Assembly: GCA_016235885.1 (NCBI GenBank)
Contig: JACRIH010000091.1
Location: 1-37,356 of the forward strand
Direction of reading: 5' to 3'
Source: Planctomycetales bacterium
GTDB lineage: Bacteria > Planctomycetota > Planctomycetia > Planctomycetales > Planctomycetaceae
Length of the DNA: 37,356 nucleotides
In this document: in pieces, positions 19,458 to 26,787 of the stretch
How positions within the stretch are numbered: the first letter of the stretch is position 1
Layout of the letters: each line of letters begins with the position of its first letter
The notes under the pieces: generated by a model
What the model was told of the DNA's origin: nothing
Seen by the model: the letters and a program-made list of their open reading frames with translations, nothing else
Databases searched by the model: none
Program-made: the position numbers and the translations under genes

Positions 19458-20912
19458 ATGTCTCGCCGCACCAATCTGCCGACTACGAACTCCGCGCTTT
19501 CGCTGGACATGGGAAGTCCAATGACACACCGGGCGGATGCCCGAGCAAACCGGCGGCGAATCAGTCGTCGTCGGTTCTTGCAGAACACCGCGTCGTTGGG
19601 AGCCGCGTTTTGGGTGGCCGGAAACTCCGCGTGGGCTGACAGCAAGTCGGCCAACGACATCGTCAACATCGCGTGCATCGGAGTTGGCGGGAAGGGTTCC
19701 AGCGATACCGATCAGGCCGGTAACCACGGCAACATCGTCGCCATCTGCGATATCGACGAGCAGCGGCTCGGCAAGAAGGGCGAAGCGTTTCCCAAGGCGA
19801 AGAAGTTTGTCGATTACCGGCAATTGCTCGACGAGATGCACAAGCAAATCGACGCGGTCGTCGTCAGCACTCCCGATCACACGCACGCGCCGGCGGCGGT
19901 CCGGGCCATGCGTCTCGGCAAGCACGTCTACTGTCAGAAACCGCTCACGCATTCCGCGTGGGAAGCCCGCTTGATGCGCGACACGGCCCGGCAACAAAAG
20001 GTCGCCACGCAAATGGGCAACCAGGGGACGGCCGACAGCGGTCTCCGCGCTGGCGTGGAAATCGTCCGATCCGGCGCGATCGGTCCCGTGCGCGAAGTGG
20101 TCGCCTGGACGAACCGGCCGTTCAAATACTGGAAGCAGGCACCGGACCTCGTCGCGCGGCCGAAGGAAATGCCGGACGTCCCGTCGCACGTGCATTGGGA
20201 CTTGTTCATCGGCGCGGCCCCGATGCGGGCGTATCACCCGGTCTACCATCCGCACGATTGGCGCGGCTGGTGGGATTTCGGAACCGGTTCGCTCGGCGAC
20301 ATGGCGTGTCACACGACGAACCTCCCGTTCATGGCGCTGAAGCTCGGCTACCCCACCGCCGTGTCGGCCATCAGCGGCGACGTCAACCCCGAAACGTATC
20401 CCGCGTGGGCCACGATCACGTATGAATTCCCCGCGCGCGGCGATCTGCCTCCGTGCAAGCTCACGTGGTACGAGGGAGCCAAAGACGGCCAGCGTCACTT
20501 GCCACCGGCCGAACTGTTTCAGGGCGAGAAGCCGTCCGACAGCGGCTGCCTGATCATCGGCGAGAAGGGAACGATGTTCTCACCGAACGACTACGGAGCC
20601 AATCACAAGCTGCTGCCGTTGAAGAATTACGAAGGCTACAAACCGCCCGAACCCACGCTCGCCCGTCACGAACTCGGCCGCGGCAACGACGACAATCAAA
20701 AGCTCGAATGGGTCCGAGCCATCAAAGGCGGCCCGGCTCCGCTCTCAAACTTCGACTACGCCGCCGTTCTCACCGAAACCATGCTCCTCGGCAACGTCGC
20801 CGTGCGCACCGGCAAGCGCCTCGACTACGACGCCGAAACCCAAACCTGTAAGAACTGCCCGCAAGCCTCGCAATTCATCAAGCCGGAATTCCGCGAGGGG
20901 TGGAAGATCTAA
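19458..20912 (+). CDS. Tat-exported Gfo/Idh/MocA family oxidoreductase
   Basis: A 484-aa NAD(P)-dependent oxidoreductase of the Gfo/Idh/MocA family, which acts on sugars, inositols and related compounds. The start at 19458 is preceded by AAGGGAG at good spacing. The longer frame upstream has no ribosome site. A twin-arginine signal is present (SRRRFLQNTASLGAAFWVAG), so the protein should be exported folded with its cofactor. The Rossmann region follows (IACIGVGGKGSSDTDQAG), then AICDIDEQR, VVVSTPDHTHAPAA and the EKP-equivalent GKHVYCQKPLTH with its catalytic lysine. The C-terminal half has the planctomycete-type WDLFIGAAP and HPHDWRGWWDFGTG motifs. Planctomycetes carry many paralogues of this group, mostly without known substrate, and no sugar operon surrounds this one. 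Confidence 0.93.
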   Translation: MSRRTNLPTTNSALSLDMGSPMTHRADARANRRRISRRRFLQNTASLGAAFWVAGNSAWADSKSANDIVNIACIGVGGKGSSDTDQAGNHGNIVAICDIDEQRLGKKGEAFPKAKKFVDYRQLLDEMHKQIDAVVVSTPDHTHAPAAVRAMRLGKHVYCQKPLTHSAWEARLMRDTARQQKVATQMGNQGTADSGLRAGVEIVRSGAIGPVREVVAWTNRPFKYWKQAPDLVARPKEMPDVPSHVHWDLFIGAAPMRAYHPVYHPHDWRGWWDFGTGSLGDMACHTTNLPFMALKLGYPTAVSAISGDVNPETYPAWATITYEFPARGDLPPCKLTWYEGAKDGQRHLPPAELFQGEKPSDSGCLIIGEKGTMFSPNDYGANHKLLPLKNYEGYKPPEPTLARHELGRGNDDNQKLEWVRAIKGGPAPLSNFDYAAVLTETMLLGNVAVRTGKRLDYDAETQTCKNCPQASQFIKPEFREGWKI

Positions 20913-21006
20913 CAGTAGATCATGAATTCGGAAATCCTGAACCCGGTTCACCGAAGTTTCAGCACAACGCCCCCCGGAGTGAAACAGCGTCACTCGCTCA
21001 ACAACA

Positions 21007-21035
21007 AAGCCGGCAGCGAAATGCGCTGACGGCTT
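21007..21035. terminator. Hairpin between the Gfo/Idh/MocA gene and tRNA-Ser
   Basis: AAGCCG-G-CAGCG pairs with CGCTG-A-CGGCTT around a 5-nt loop, with one G/A mismatch. On the minus strand it is followed by TGTTGTTG just past the tRNA 3' end, so it can terminate the tRNA transcript. On the plus strand it is followed by GTTCT and may also act for the oxidoreductase gene. Confidence 0.6.
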
Positions 21036-21045
21036 GTTCTGGGAG

Positions 21046-21130
21046 CGGAGAGGGGGGGATTTGAACCCCCGAGACCTTTCGGCCTGCCGGTTTTCAAGAC
21101 CGGTGCAATCAACCGCTCTGCCACCTCTCC
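21046..21130 (-). tRNA. tRNA-Ser(UGA)
   Basis: The 85-nt sequence folds as a class II tRNA. The acceptor stem is GGAGAGG/CCTCTCC with discriminator G. The anticodon stem CCGGT/ACCGG encloses the loop CTTGAAA, with anticodon TGA at 21094-21096. A long variable arm (about AGGCCGAAAGGTCT) is typical of serine tRNA, and the T loop is GTTCAAATC. The 3' CCA is not encoded. It lies 82 bp downstream of the TPR gene on the same strand. Confidence 0.95.
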
Positions 21131-21212
21131 ATACTTGGAATTGTCGCCGCGAGTCTACCGGAACATTCGAGGGGTCGCAACGGCGTCGAATCTGATCAGG
21201 GTCGGGCAATTT

Positions 21213-22400
21213 TCATTCAGCGAGTGACTTCCGTGCGGCGGCGTGGTTGGGGTCCAAGGCGACGGCCGCGCGAAGCCACATTCGGGCCAGTTCGGGTTTG
21301 TGCAGCTTGCGAGCCAGCATTCCAAGTTGATACCGCAATTCAGCGCTCTTCGTGTCCGCAGCCACTTGACCGTGCAGTTCGACAAACTCTCGTTCGAGAT
21401 TCCGCGATTCTTCCATCAGCCGGGTCTGTTCGGCCGCATGTTCCGCATCACCCACCTGGCCGTACGCCTGAGACAATTTGAACCGCGCAGTTCCGTCGTG
21501 GGGATGAATCTGGAGGGCAAGCTCCAAGATGGGCACTGCCGCTTGTGATTGTCCCTCCGTCATCAACAAGGTGGCCTTGTAGATCAGGGCCGGGACATGT
21601 TCAGGATCGAGTTCCAGGGCGCGAGCCACGGTTTCGTGTGCTTGATCGTGCCGGCCCAGCCCTTCGTGCGCTTCGGCTTGCAGAACGAGTGTCTCGGCGG
21701 TGATGGGAACGGGGGTCAGAGTTTCCAGGCAGCCTGCATGGTCTTGCATTCTGAGTTGACACTCGGCGAGTTCCGTCAGGATTTCGTGGAGGTCACTCGG
21801 CCGGGAGTCGCGCCGCAACGATTCGCGATAGTGTTCGATGGCGTCACGGAATTGCTCAGTGTCTTTTCCGATCAAACCCAACAGACGATCCGGGCGCGAG
21901 TCGGTCGGTACGTCGCGAGACAGGATGCCGAGTTCGTCGGTTGCGTAAGCAGTCGCTCCGAGGTCGTAATACGCCACGGCCAGCCAGCGCCGGGCGGCAT
22001 GCTTTTGCGGATCGTATTCCAGCGCCGAGCGAGCGGTGGCGACGGCATCGGTGAAGCGGCCCAGACGGTAATAGGCTCCCGCGGCATTCGTCCACGCGTC
22101 CACACGAGTCGCCTCGTCGTTCACAGCGTGTTGCAATTCTTCCAGTGCGGCAGCGTCGTCCCCGTCTTTCAGCAGCAGAACGCCCGCGAGCAGGGACCGA
22201 TAGCTCTCGTTCCCAGCGTTGTGTCGGAACCAATCCAGTTCCTGGCGTACGACTTTGAGATTCCCGGCATCGAGTGCGTGCAATGCTCGTTGGTAGTGGT
22301 CCGCTGGTCCAGACGACTGCGGCCACTGGCTTAGTACGATCGCCGCCACCAGCACGCTGATCGCAACAATCCACCATTGGAATCGGCGAATCTTCGACAT
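21213..22400 (-). CDS. Membrane-anchored TPR-repeat protein
   Basis: A 395-aa protein. It starts with a short basic stretch and one hydrophobic helix (residues about 9-25, [16 protein letters not shown]), so it is either membrane-anchored or exported. The rest is a series of degenerate tetratricopeptide repeats, recognisable as A...Y..LG....A...A..AL..DP units (for example [29 protein letters not shown] in two parts, and the final unit ending [17 protein letters not shown]). TPRs mediate protein contacts, so I infer a scaffold or assembly role without a known partner. I chose the start at 22400 because the longer frame (to 22574) translates through a palindromic intergenic repeat at 22440-22493 and is unlikely to be coding. 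A tRNA-Ser lies downstream. Confidence 0.85.
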   Translation of the reverse strand: MSKIRRFQWWIVAISVLVAAIVLSQWPQSSGPADHYQRALHALDAGNLKVVRQELDWFRHNAGNESYRSLLAGVLLLKDGDDAAALEELQHAVNDEATRVDAWTNAAGAYYRLGRFTDAVATARSALEYDPQKHAARRWLAVAYYDLGATAYATDELGILSRDVPTDSRPDRLLGLIGKDTEQFRDAIEHYRESLRRDSRPSDLHEILTELAECQLRMQDHAGCLETLTPVPITAETLVLQAEAHEGLGRHDQAHETVARALELDPEHVPALIYKATLLMTEGQSQAAVPILELALQIHPHDGTARFKLSQAYGQVGDAEHAAEQTRLMEESRNLEREFVELHGQVAADTKSAELRYQLGMLARKLHKPELARMWLRAAVALDPNHAAARKSLAE

Positions 22401-22439
22401 GCGCGGGGCCGGGCGATGAACAGGATTGCGGCTGACACT

Positions 22440-22493
22440 AACCCGAAGCGTAAGCGAGGGCGGTACCGTACTCCTTCGCTGACGCATCGGGTT
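22440..22493. repeat. Dispersed-type palindromic repeat
   Basis: Two 21-bp arms (AACCCGAAGCGTAAGCGAGG and its near complement at 22473-22493) match at 18 of 21 positions around a 12-bp centre. Elements of this ACCCGAAGCGT...AGCGAGG type are common between genes in planctomycete genomes. It lies just upstream of the TPR start. Confidence 0.7.
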
Positions 22494-22528
22494 GGTATGG
22501 TTCAGCCACTTGAGGAAATACCAAATAG

Positions 22529-22560
22529 AAGAGGCGGCCGAACTCTGTCGACCGCCTCTT
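22529..22560 (-). terminator. Probable terminator of the 19-aa peptide gene
   Basis: AAGAGGCGG (22529-22537) pairs perfectly with CCGCCTCTT (22552-22560). On the minus strand it lies 67 bp past the stop of the small gene and is followed by a short T/A run (CTATTTGG). The T-tract is weak. Confidence 0.45.
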
Positions 22561-22575
22561 GCTTGTTGTGGCATA

Positions 22576-22597
22576 ACTGACGGCCTCCGCCGTCAGT
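22576..22597. repeat. Perfect 9-bp hairpin
   Basis: ACTGACGGC and GCCGTCAGT flank a 4-nt loop. It is another palindrome of the repeat-rich spacer, 30 bp downstream of the 19-aa peptide gene, and could serve as a transcription or RNA-stability signal. Confidence 0.5.
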
Positions 22598-22627
22598 GAA
22601 GGCTGAAGTCAGCATCCCGAAGGACAC

Positions 22628-22687
22628 TTACTTCTTCTTGGCAGCCTTCTTCTTGGGAGCAGCTTTCTTCGCAGCTTTCTTGGCCAT
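22628..22687 (-). CDS. 19-aa Lys/Ala-rich basic mini-protein
   Basis: The product is MAKKAAKKAAPKKKAAKKK: 11 Lys, 6 Ala, 1 Pro and the initiator Met. The composition resembles the C-terminal tails of histone H1-like bacterial DNA-binding proteins, but no folded domain is attached. The evidence that it is translated is the ribosome site AAGGAGGA at 22694-22701, six bases before the ATG, one of the best in this window. The same frame stays open upstream to 22861, giving a 77-aa version. That version has no ribosome site and its extra residues look random, so I favour the short form. Possible roles are nucleoid or RNA binding. An alternative is a leader peptide. Confidence 0.6.
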   Translation of the reverse strand: MAKKAAKKAAPKKKAAKKK

Positions 22688-22693
22688 CGAAGT

Positions 22694-22701
22694 TCCTCCT
22701 T
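22694..22701 (-). promoter_or_regulatory. Strong ribosome binding site of the 19-aa peptide gene
   Basis: AAGGAGGA on the minus strand is a near-perfect anti-Shine-Dalgarno complement, spaced six bases from the ATG at 22687. It decides the start of this very short gene. Confidence 0.75.
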
Positions 22702-22941
22702 CTGGAGCCAATGTGGTAGATCGTCTAGCCGCTGGCTTAACCGGGATATTCGCAGCGAGATGAACCACCCTTACCAGGATTCGTTTGGCTTCCGACGTGT
22801 CAACCGTGACAAGGCGGCGGTGAACGATAGAGCCAAGGTGTGTTCCACTTCGTATGACCACACTGCGAGTGAACGCCGAAGGTCATCGTGAATGGGTGTC
22901 ACACGTCTGAACTCACACCACTCACACTTAGCTTGAGCGAG

Positions 22942-22969
22942 ATACTAAGCATTTCGGAAAAAACTGCAA
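22942..22969 (-). promoter_or_regulatory. Possible promoter for the 19-aa peptide gene
   Basis: On the minus strand TTGCAG (-35-like) and TAGTAT (-10-like) are 16 bp apart, within a locally AT-rich stretch (22940-22990) that contrasts with the GC-rich surroundings. It would give a leader of about 245 nt. The leader could fold at 22889-22927 (GTGAATGG against CCACTCAC). The match to consensus is only moderate. Confidence 0.25.
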
Positions 22970-23029
22970 CCCAAATTTTGCGCAAACTTGCAGAATTGAT
23001 CCGAGATGCTACGCGAGCGATCGTCAGCG

Positions 23030-23191
23030 GGTAATGTCACGAGCGTGCGCGCGCGATGCGATGTGATCGCGAGACGATGATGATCGCGCGTCGCGCGAGA
23101 CATCGTGTACTCGTCGCGACGAGTGCGAGAGCGATGCCGCGTGCGGCGCGATCACGAGTGACGAGAAGCGGCGATCGCGCATCGAGCGCGA
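23030..23191. repeat. CGCG/GATC-rich low-complexity tract
   Basis: The tract lies directly downstream of the isomerase stop and is built almost wholly from short words such as GCGCG, GATCGCG, CGAGA and GATGATC. It holds many overlapping small palindromes, for example the perfect ACTCGTCGCGACGAGT at 23109-23124. The bias continues about 50 bp into the end of the isomerase gene. Open frames cross it only because the words lack stop codons. I see no gene in it. Confidence 0.6.
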
Positions 23192-24010
23192 TCACAAACG
23201 CGAGAGCACATCGCGCATGTAATGGATGCTGTCGCGCGCGATCTTCTCGGCGCCGGGCGAGTAGTCGAAGACTTCGACCGACACCCAGCCGTCGTACCGA
23301 ACATCGCGCAAAGCCCTGAAAATAGGCTGATAATCGGTCGTTCCCATCCCCGGACCCAGCAGGTTGCTGTCGTTCACGTGGAAGTGTCCGACGCGTCCCG
23401 CGTAGCGCTCGATCAGCGTCGGAATCGACTCGGCCTCGCTGAGCATCGCCTTCACATCCTGATGCAGGACGAAGTTCGATTGACCCGTGCGGTCGATCAA
23501 TTCGATCGCGTCGGCGCACGTGAGAATGAAGTTGGTCTCCTTCGGCGTCAGCGGCTCCATGCAGATGCGCACGCCACGTTCCGCGAGCGCCGGCAGCGCC
23601 GCGCCGAAGACTTCGGCGGCGCGCTCCATCCCCTGCTCACGATTTGTCGTCGCCGACAAATTTCTTTGCATCGGAGAACCAAACACCATCAGGTCGCCAC
23701 CAAAGTCCGCGCACGCGCGACCCAACTCGATGATGTACGCCGCTGTCGCCTTCCGCACGGCGGCTTCTTCCGACGTGAGATGCAATCCCTCCGTCTTCGC
23801 CAACAGCCAGTGCAGTCCGATGATTTGCAAGCCGTGATCTTCCGCCTGCCGTCGCAGCATCTGTCGCCGTTCGATCGAGACATCCGTGATCCGCTGCGCG
23901 AGCGTGAACGGGGCGAGTTCGATCCCCGTGTAACCCGTCTCTGCGATGAATTGGCACTGGCGCTCCCAGTCCCAATCGACAAACAGTTCCTGGCAGATGG
24001 CGAATTTCAT
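23192..24010 (-). CDS. Sugar phosphate isomerase/epimerase (xylose-isomerase-like TIM barrel)
   Basis: A 272-aa protein of the AP-endonuclease-2 / xylose-isomerase-like superfamily, near hydroxypyruvate isomerase and ketose 3-epimerases in layout. Probable metal ligands are E152 (in CMEPLTPKE), D185 (LHQDVKA), H211 (GHFHVND) and E246 (VSVEVFDY). The N terminus (MKFAICQELFVDWDWERQ) and the ETGYTGIELAPF strand fit the first barrel units. No signal peptide, so cytosolic. The length is normal for the family. It is transcribed divergently from the cardiolipin synthase gene, with 76 bp between. The exact substrate cannot be told from sequence. The last ~50 bp share the odd CGCG-rich composition of the tract that follows. 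Confidence 0.88.
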   Translation of the reverse strand: MKFAICQELFVDWDWERQCQFIAETGYTGIELAPFTLAQRITDVSIERRQMLRRQAEDHGLQIIGLHWLLAKTEGLHLTSEEAAVRKATAAYIIELGRACADFGGDLMVFGSPMQRNLSATTNREQGMERAAEVFGAALPALAERGVRICMEPLTPKETNFILTCADAIELIDRTGQSNFVLHQDVKAMLSEAESIPTLIERYAGRVGHFHVNDSNLLGPGMGTTDYQPIFRALRDVRYDGWVSVEVFDYSPGAEKIARDSIHYMRDVLSRL

Positions 24011-24086
24011 GGTGGCTCGTTCGAGGAGGGATTTGTTTTGACGTCACCGGGGGACTGACGCCCCCCGCTCGCCTGTTGGTTCGGAC

Positions 24087-25580
24087 TTGTTATACACTGG
24101 CACCAAGATCACTGACCACCGACTGGACACACCCGTGACGCAGTTTGTCATCGACCACCTGTTGAGCCTCGGAACGGTCCTGGGCTACCTGCTGACATTG
24201 CTGCTCGTGCCGTGGGTTTTCCTGCAAAGAAACAAGCAGCCGGTGAGCACGCTGGCGTGGATCATGGCCATCCTGCTGCTGCCGTATGTTGGCGGGATGT
24301 TGTTTTTGGTCTTCGGCGTGAACCGGGTCGAACGGCGAGCCACCCGCAAGCTGGAATCCAACTTGGCAATCGGCCGCGCTCTCCCGGAATTGACGCAGTA
24401 CCAACTCGTCCCCGAAGAAGCCTTCGAACCGCAGGTCCAACGGCTGATGCGGCTGGCCGACCGCGTCACCGATGCGCGACCGTGTCATGGGAACAAGGTG
24501 GAGATCCTGGCGGACACCAACATGACTCAGGGGCTGATTGAACAGGCCGTCCAATCGGCCACGCACTCCCTGCACCTCGAATACTACATCTGGCAGCCGG
24601 ACCGGACCGGAGCACGACTCCGCGACATGCTGATCGAACGGGCCAAAGCGGGCGTGCAGGTGCGTTTTTTGTACGACGGCATCGGATCGTTCGGCCTCAC
24701 AAAGAAGTTTCTGCAGCCCATGCTCGACGCCGGAATTCAAGTGGCTTCATTCCTGCCCGGTCGCTCGTGGCGCGAGCGCTGGTCGATCAACCTGCGCAGC
24801 CACCGCAAGATCGTGATCGTCGACGGACAGGTCGGGTTCACCGGCGGCATGAACGTCGGCGATGAGTATCTCGGACGAAACCCACACCTCGGTTACTGGC
24901 GCGACACACACCTGCGGTTGCACGGCCCGGTCGTGCTCCAACTGCAACAGGTCTTCGCCGAGGACTGGTATTTCGCGACCGGCGAACAGCTCACGCATCA
25001 CGACTACTTCCCGCATCCCTCCGAGCCGGGAGAACAGGTCGCGCAGGTTGTGGCCAGTGGACCGGAAGGCGATTACCCCGCGTTTCATTCCCTGTTTTTC
25101 GCCGCGATCAACGAAGCTCGCGAACGAGTCACGCTGGCCACTTCATACTTCGTTCCCACCGAGGCACTGACGATGGCGCTGGAAACTGCCGCCCAGCGCG
25201 GAGTCCAAGTCCGACTGCTGCTGTCCGGACGCGGAGCCTACCTGTGGATGGTCCTGGCGGGTCAATCCTATTACGAATCGCTGCTGGCGAGTGGTGTCGA
25301 GATCTACGAATACCAGAAGGGTCTGATGCACTCGAAAACGTTGACGATTGACGGCATCTGGTCGCTGGTCGGCAGTGCGAATCTCGACAGTCGCAGTCTG
25401 CTGCTCAACTTCGAAGTGGGTGTGGTGATGTACGACCCGCGGATGGCCGCCAAGCTCGAAGACCAATTCGACGCCGACCTGCGTCACGCCACGCGGATCG
25501 ATCTCGCCGAGTGGCTGTACCGGCCGTTCTCGCAGAAACTCGCCGAGAATTTCTTGCGCTTGTTCGAACCGATCCTGTAG
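24087..25580 (+). CDS. cls: Cardiolipin synthase (phospholipase D family)
   Basis: A 497-aa membrane enzyme that condenses phosphatidylglycerol to cardiolipin. It has two N-terminal hydrophobic helices (about residues 24-47 and 54-78), then two phospholipase-D catalytic motifs: HRKIVIVD (H239, K241, D246) followed by GGMN, and HSKTLTID (H415, K417, D422) followed by GSANLDSRS. Both HKD motifs are intact, and the length matches bacterial ClsA-type enzymes. The start is uncertain. TTG at 24087 gives the longest frame and GTG at 24135 (MTQFVIDHLL) is an alternative; neither has a clear Shine-Dalgarno. It stands alone, divergent from the isomerase. Confidence 0.92.
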   Translation: MLYTGTKITDHRLDTPVTQFVIDHLLSLGTVLGYLLTLLLVPWVFLQRNKQPVSTLAWIMAILLLPYVGGMLFLVFGVNRVERRATRKLESNLAIGRALPELTQYQLVPEEAFEPQVQRLMRLADRVTDARPCHGNKVEILADTNMTQGLIEQAVQSATHSLHLEYYIWQPDRTGARLRDMLIERAKAGVQVRFLYDGIGSFGLTKKFLQPMLDAGIQVASFLPGRSWRERWSINLRSHRKIVIVDGQVGFTGGMNVGDEYLGRNPHLGYWRDTHLRLHGPVVLQLQQVFAEDWYFATGEQLTHHDYFPHPSEPGEQVAQVVASGPEGDYPAFHSLFFAAINEARERVTLATSYFVPTEALTMALETAAQRGVQVRLLLSGRGAYLWMVLAGQSYYESLLASGVEIYEYQKGLMHSKTLTIDGIWSLVGSANLDSRSLLLNFEVGVVMYDPRMAAKLEDQFDADLRHATRIDLAEWLYRPFSQKLAENFLRLFEPIL

Positions 25581-25877
25581 CTTGGGCACTCCTGTCAGAC
25601 CTCACCCACTCCCCGCCCTGCCATTGCCTTGACCTAGCGGTTTCGCAATAATCCGACCCGTCACGACGAATCGTGACAAGCAGAGACAGTTGCCGGTCTG
25701 GACGCCTTCCAGTCAGGCGTGTCGTCCCGCCGCAGTTTTCGTTGTTGAGCCCTTCCCAAAAAGTGCCCGCCTCGGCTGTGTGGCCAAATCTGCTCGCGAG
25801 TTGTTCGGATGAGGGAATTGTTGTTTCACATCGGTTCCGTACGTCCATCTATCAGTTTGTTTTTGTGGAGTGCAGCA
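25581..25877. other. Spacer between cls and the cold-shock gene, with a small inverted repeat
   Basis: About 300 bp without a supported gene. GTCACGA and TCGTGAC at 25660-25677 form a perfect 7-bp hairpin with a 4-nt loop. The last ~80 bp are T-rich and may be the leader of the cold-shock mRNA; such leaders are often regulatory. No firm promoter was identified. Confidence 0.45.
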
Positions 25878-26078
25878 ATGCCACAGGGTAAGATCAAGAA
25901 GGTCGTGAGTGAAAAGGGTTTTGGGTTCATTGAAGGAGACCGGGGCGACCTGTTCTTCCATCACTCCGAGGTCAAGGACGTGACCTTCGAGGAACTCCGA
26001 GTCGGCCAGACGGTCGAATTCGAAGTGGGCCGGGGCGAAAAGGGACCGCGAGCCACGTCCGTCCGAGTCGTGGGTTAG
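25878..26078 (+). CDS. Cold-shock domain protein (CspA family)
   Basis: A 66-aa single-stranded nucleic-acid-binding protein that acts as an RNA chaperone. The RNP1 motif KGFGFI is at residues 13-18 and RNP2 (DLFFHHS) at 24-30; both aromatic sets are present. The length is typical. The start at 25878 (MPQGKIKKVV) matches the family N terminus and has GGAG nine bases upstream. The frame extends to 25809, but those residues are unlike the family. A strong terminator follows 48 bp after the stop, so it is monocistronic. Confidence 0.95.
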   Translation: MPQGKIKKVVSEKGFGFIEGDRGDLFFHHSEVKDVTFEELRVGQTVEFEVGRGEKGPRATSVRVVG

Positions 26079-26126
26079 TCGGGATTTTTCCTGCCGATCG
26101 CCGTTCATCGGCGATGGCAAACTAAG

Positions 26127-26168
26127 AACCGCCCCTGGATCACCGATCCAGGGGCGGTTTCGTTTTTC
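26127..26168 (+). terminator. Strong rho-independent terminator of the cold-shock gene
   Basis: A perfect 15-bp stem (AACCGCCCCTGGATC with its complement at 26145-26159) and a 3-nt loop are followed by TCGTTTTT. A smaller hairpin (ATCGCCG/CGGCGAT, 26097-26115) precedes it. Confidence 0.9.
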
Positions 26169-26216
26169 CCTCCACGCGCGTAGTCACTTCTCCCTCCGGG
26201 GATGTCGATCAAATCG

Positions 26217-26237
26217 CCACCCCGCTTGCCGGGGTGG
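26217..26237. repeat. CCACCCCG...CGGGGTGG hairpin downstream of the SMI1-like gene
   Basis: A perfect 8-bp stem with a 5-nt loop, 16 bp past the stop of the minus-strand hypothetical gene. It may be its terminator or a dispersed palindrome; there is no strong T-tract. Confidence 0.5.
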
Positions 26238-26253
26238 TTCAACGACTTTTGCA

Positions 26254-26733
26254 CTACTGATTTTCTGAGGAATGTGATTCGGTTGCCTTTTCACGGTTTA
26301 CTTGTGTGATGAAGTAGGAACGCAAGTCACCGTCGTGCCATTCGCAAGCCCCTTCCCTACGCAGGTCAACGATTCGGTATTCGTCGGAACTGTAGATGAC
26401 TGCAATGGTGTGGTTGCCCTGAAGGCCTGAAATGTCAATCGGAAGAAGCGGTTGAGTCGTGCCAGTGTGGTGACGAAATCTGTCCGTGACCGATTCCCAA
26501 ATCCCCTGTTCATCACGCCACAACCCATATGGTGTGCAGTTTTCAAAGTAGTGTTGGATGTCGGCGGGAATTTTCGTTTGGAGTCCACGCTGGAGTTGTT
26601 GGATTTGTTGCTCAGTCAATCCAACGTGATCAATGAATCTGACCGAGAGTTTTTTTCCCACACGGTCAAGCCAGTCGAAGAAAACCGAGTCCAATCCGCC
26701 TGGAGGCTCATCGGTGTTTGTCTGAGCGTTCAT
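26254..26733 (-). CDS. Small hypothetical protein, possibly SMI1/KNR4 (SUKH)-like
   Basis: A 159-aa protein, cytosolic by appearance (no signal or membrane helix). The stretch LTEQQIQQLQRGLQTKIPADIQHYF, read in parts, and the later YGLW and IWES segments resemble the N-terminal part of SMI1/KNR4 domains, where a helix is followed by LP.D...F. SUKH proteins are often immunity proteins to toxins, but no toxin gene is adjacent. The similarity is my reading and weak. Codon use and base content look less GC-rich than in the neighbours, which would fit later acquisition. It lies 54 bp upstream of the next minus-strand gene boundary with no partner evident. Confidence 0.6.
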   Translation of the reverse strand: MNAQTNTDEPPGGLDSVFFDWLDRVGKKLSVRFIDHVGLTEQQIQQLQRGLQTKIPADIQHYFENCTPYGLWRDEQGIWESVTDRFRHHTGTTQPLLPIDISGLQGNHTIAVIYSSDEYRIVDLRREGACEWHDGDLRSYFITQVNREKATESHSSENQ

Positions 26734-26787
26734 TCAGAATCCTGACTGCTGCATTAGGCAACCTGACAACTGCGATGGCGCGCCGAC

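Noticed and set aside
22688-22861. 77-aa version of the Lys/Ala peptide
   Set aside because: No ribosome site at the upstream start and no basic repeat in the added part, against a near-perfect site at the internal ATG.
23037-23519. Long open frames through the CGCG-rich tract
   Set aside because: They are open because the repeated words contain no stop codons in those frames; they overlap the isomerase gene in another frame.
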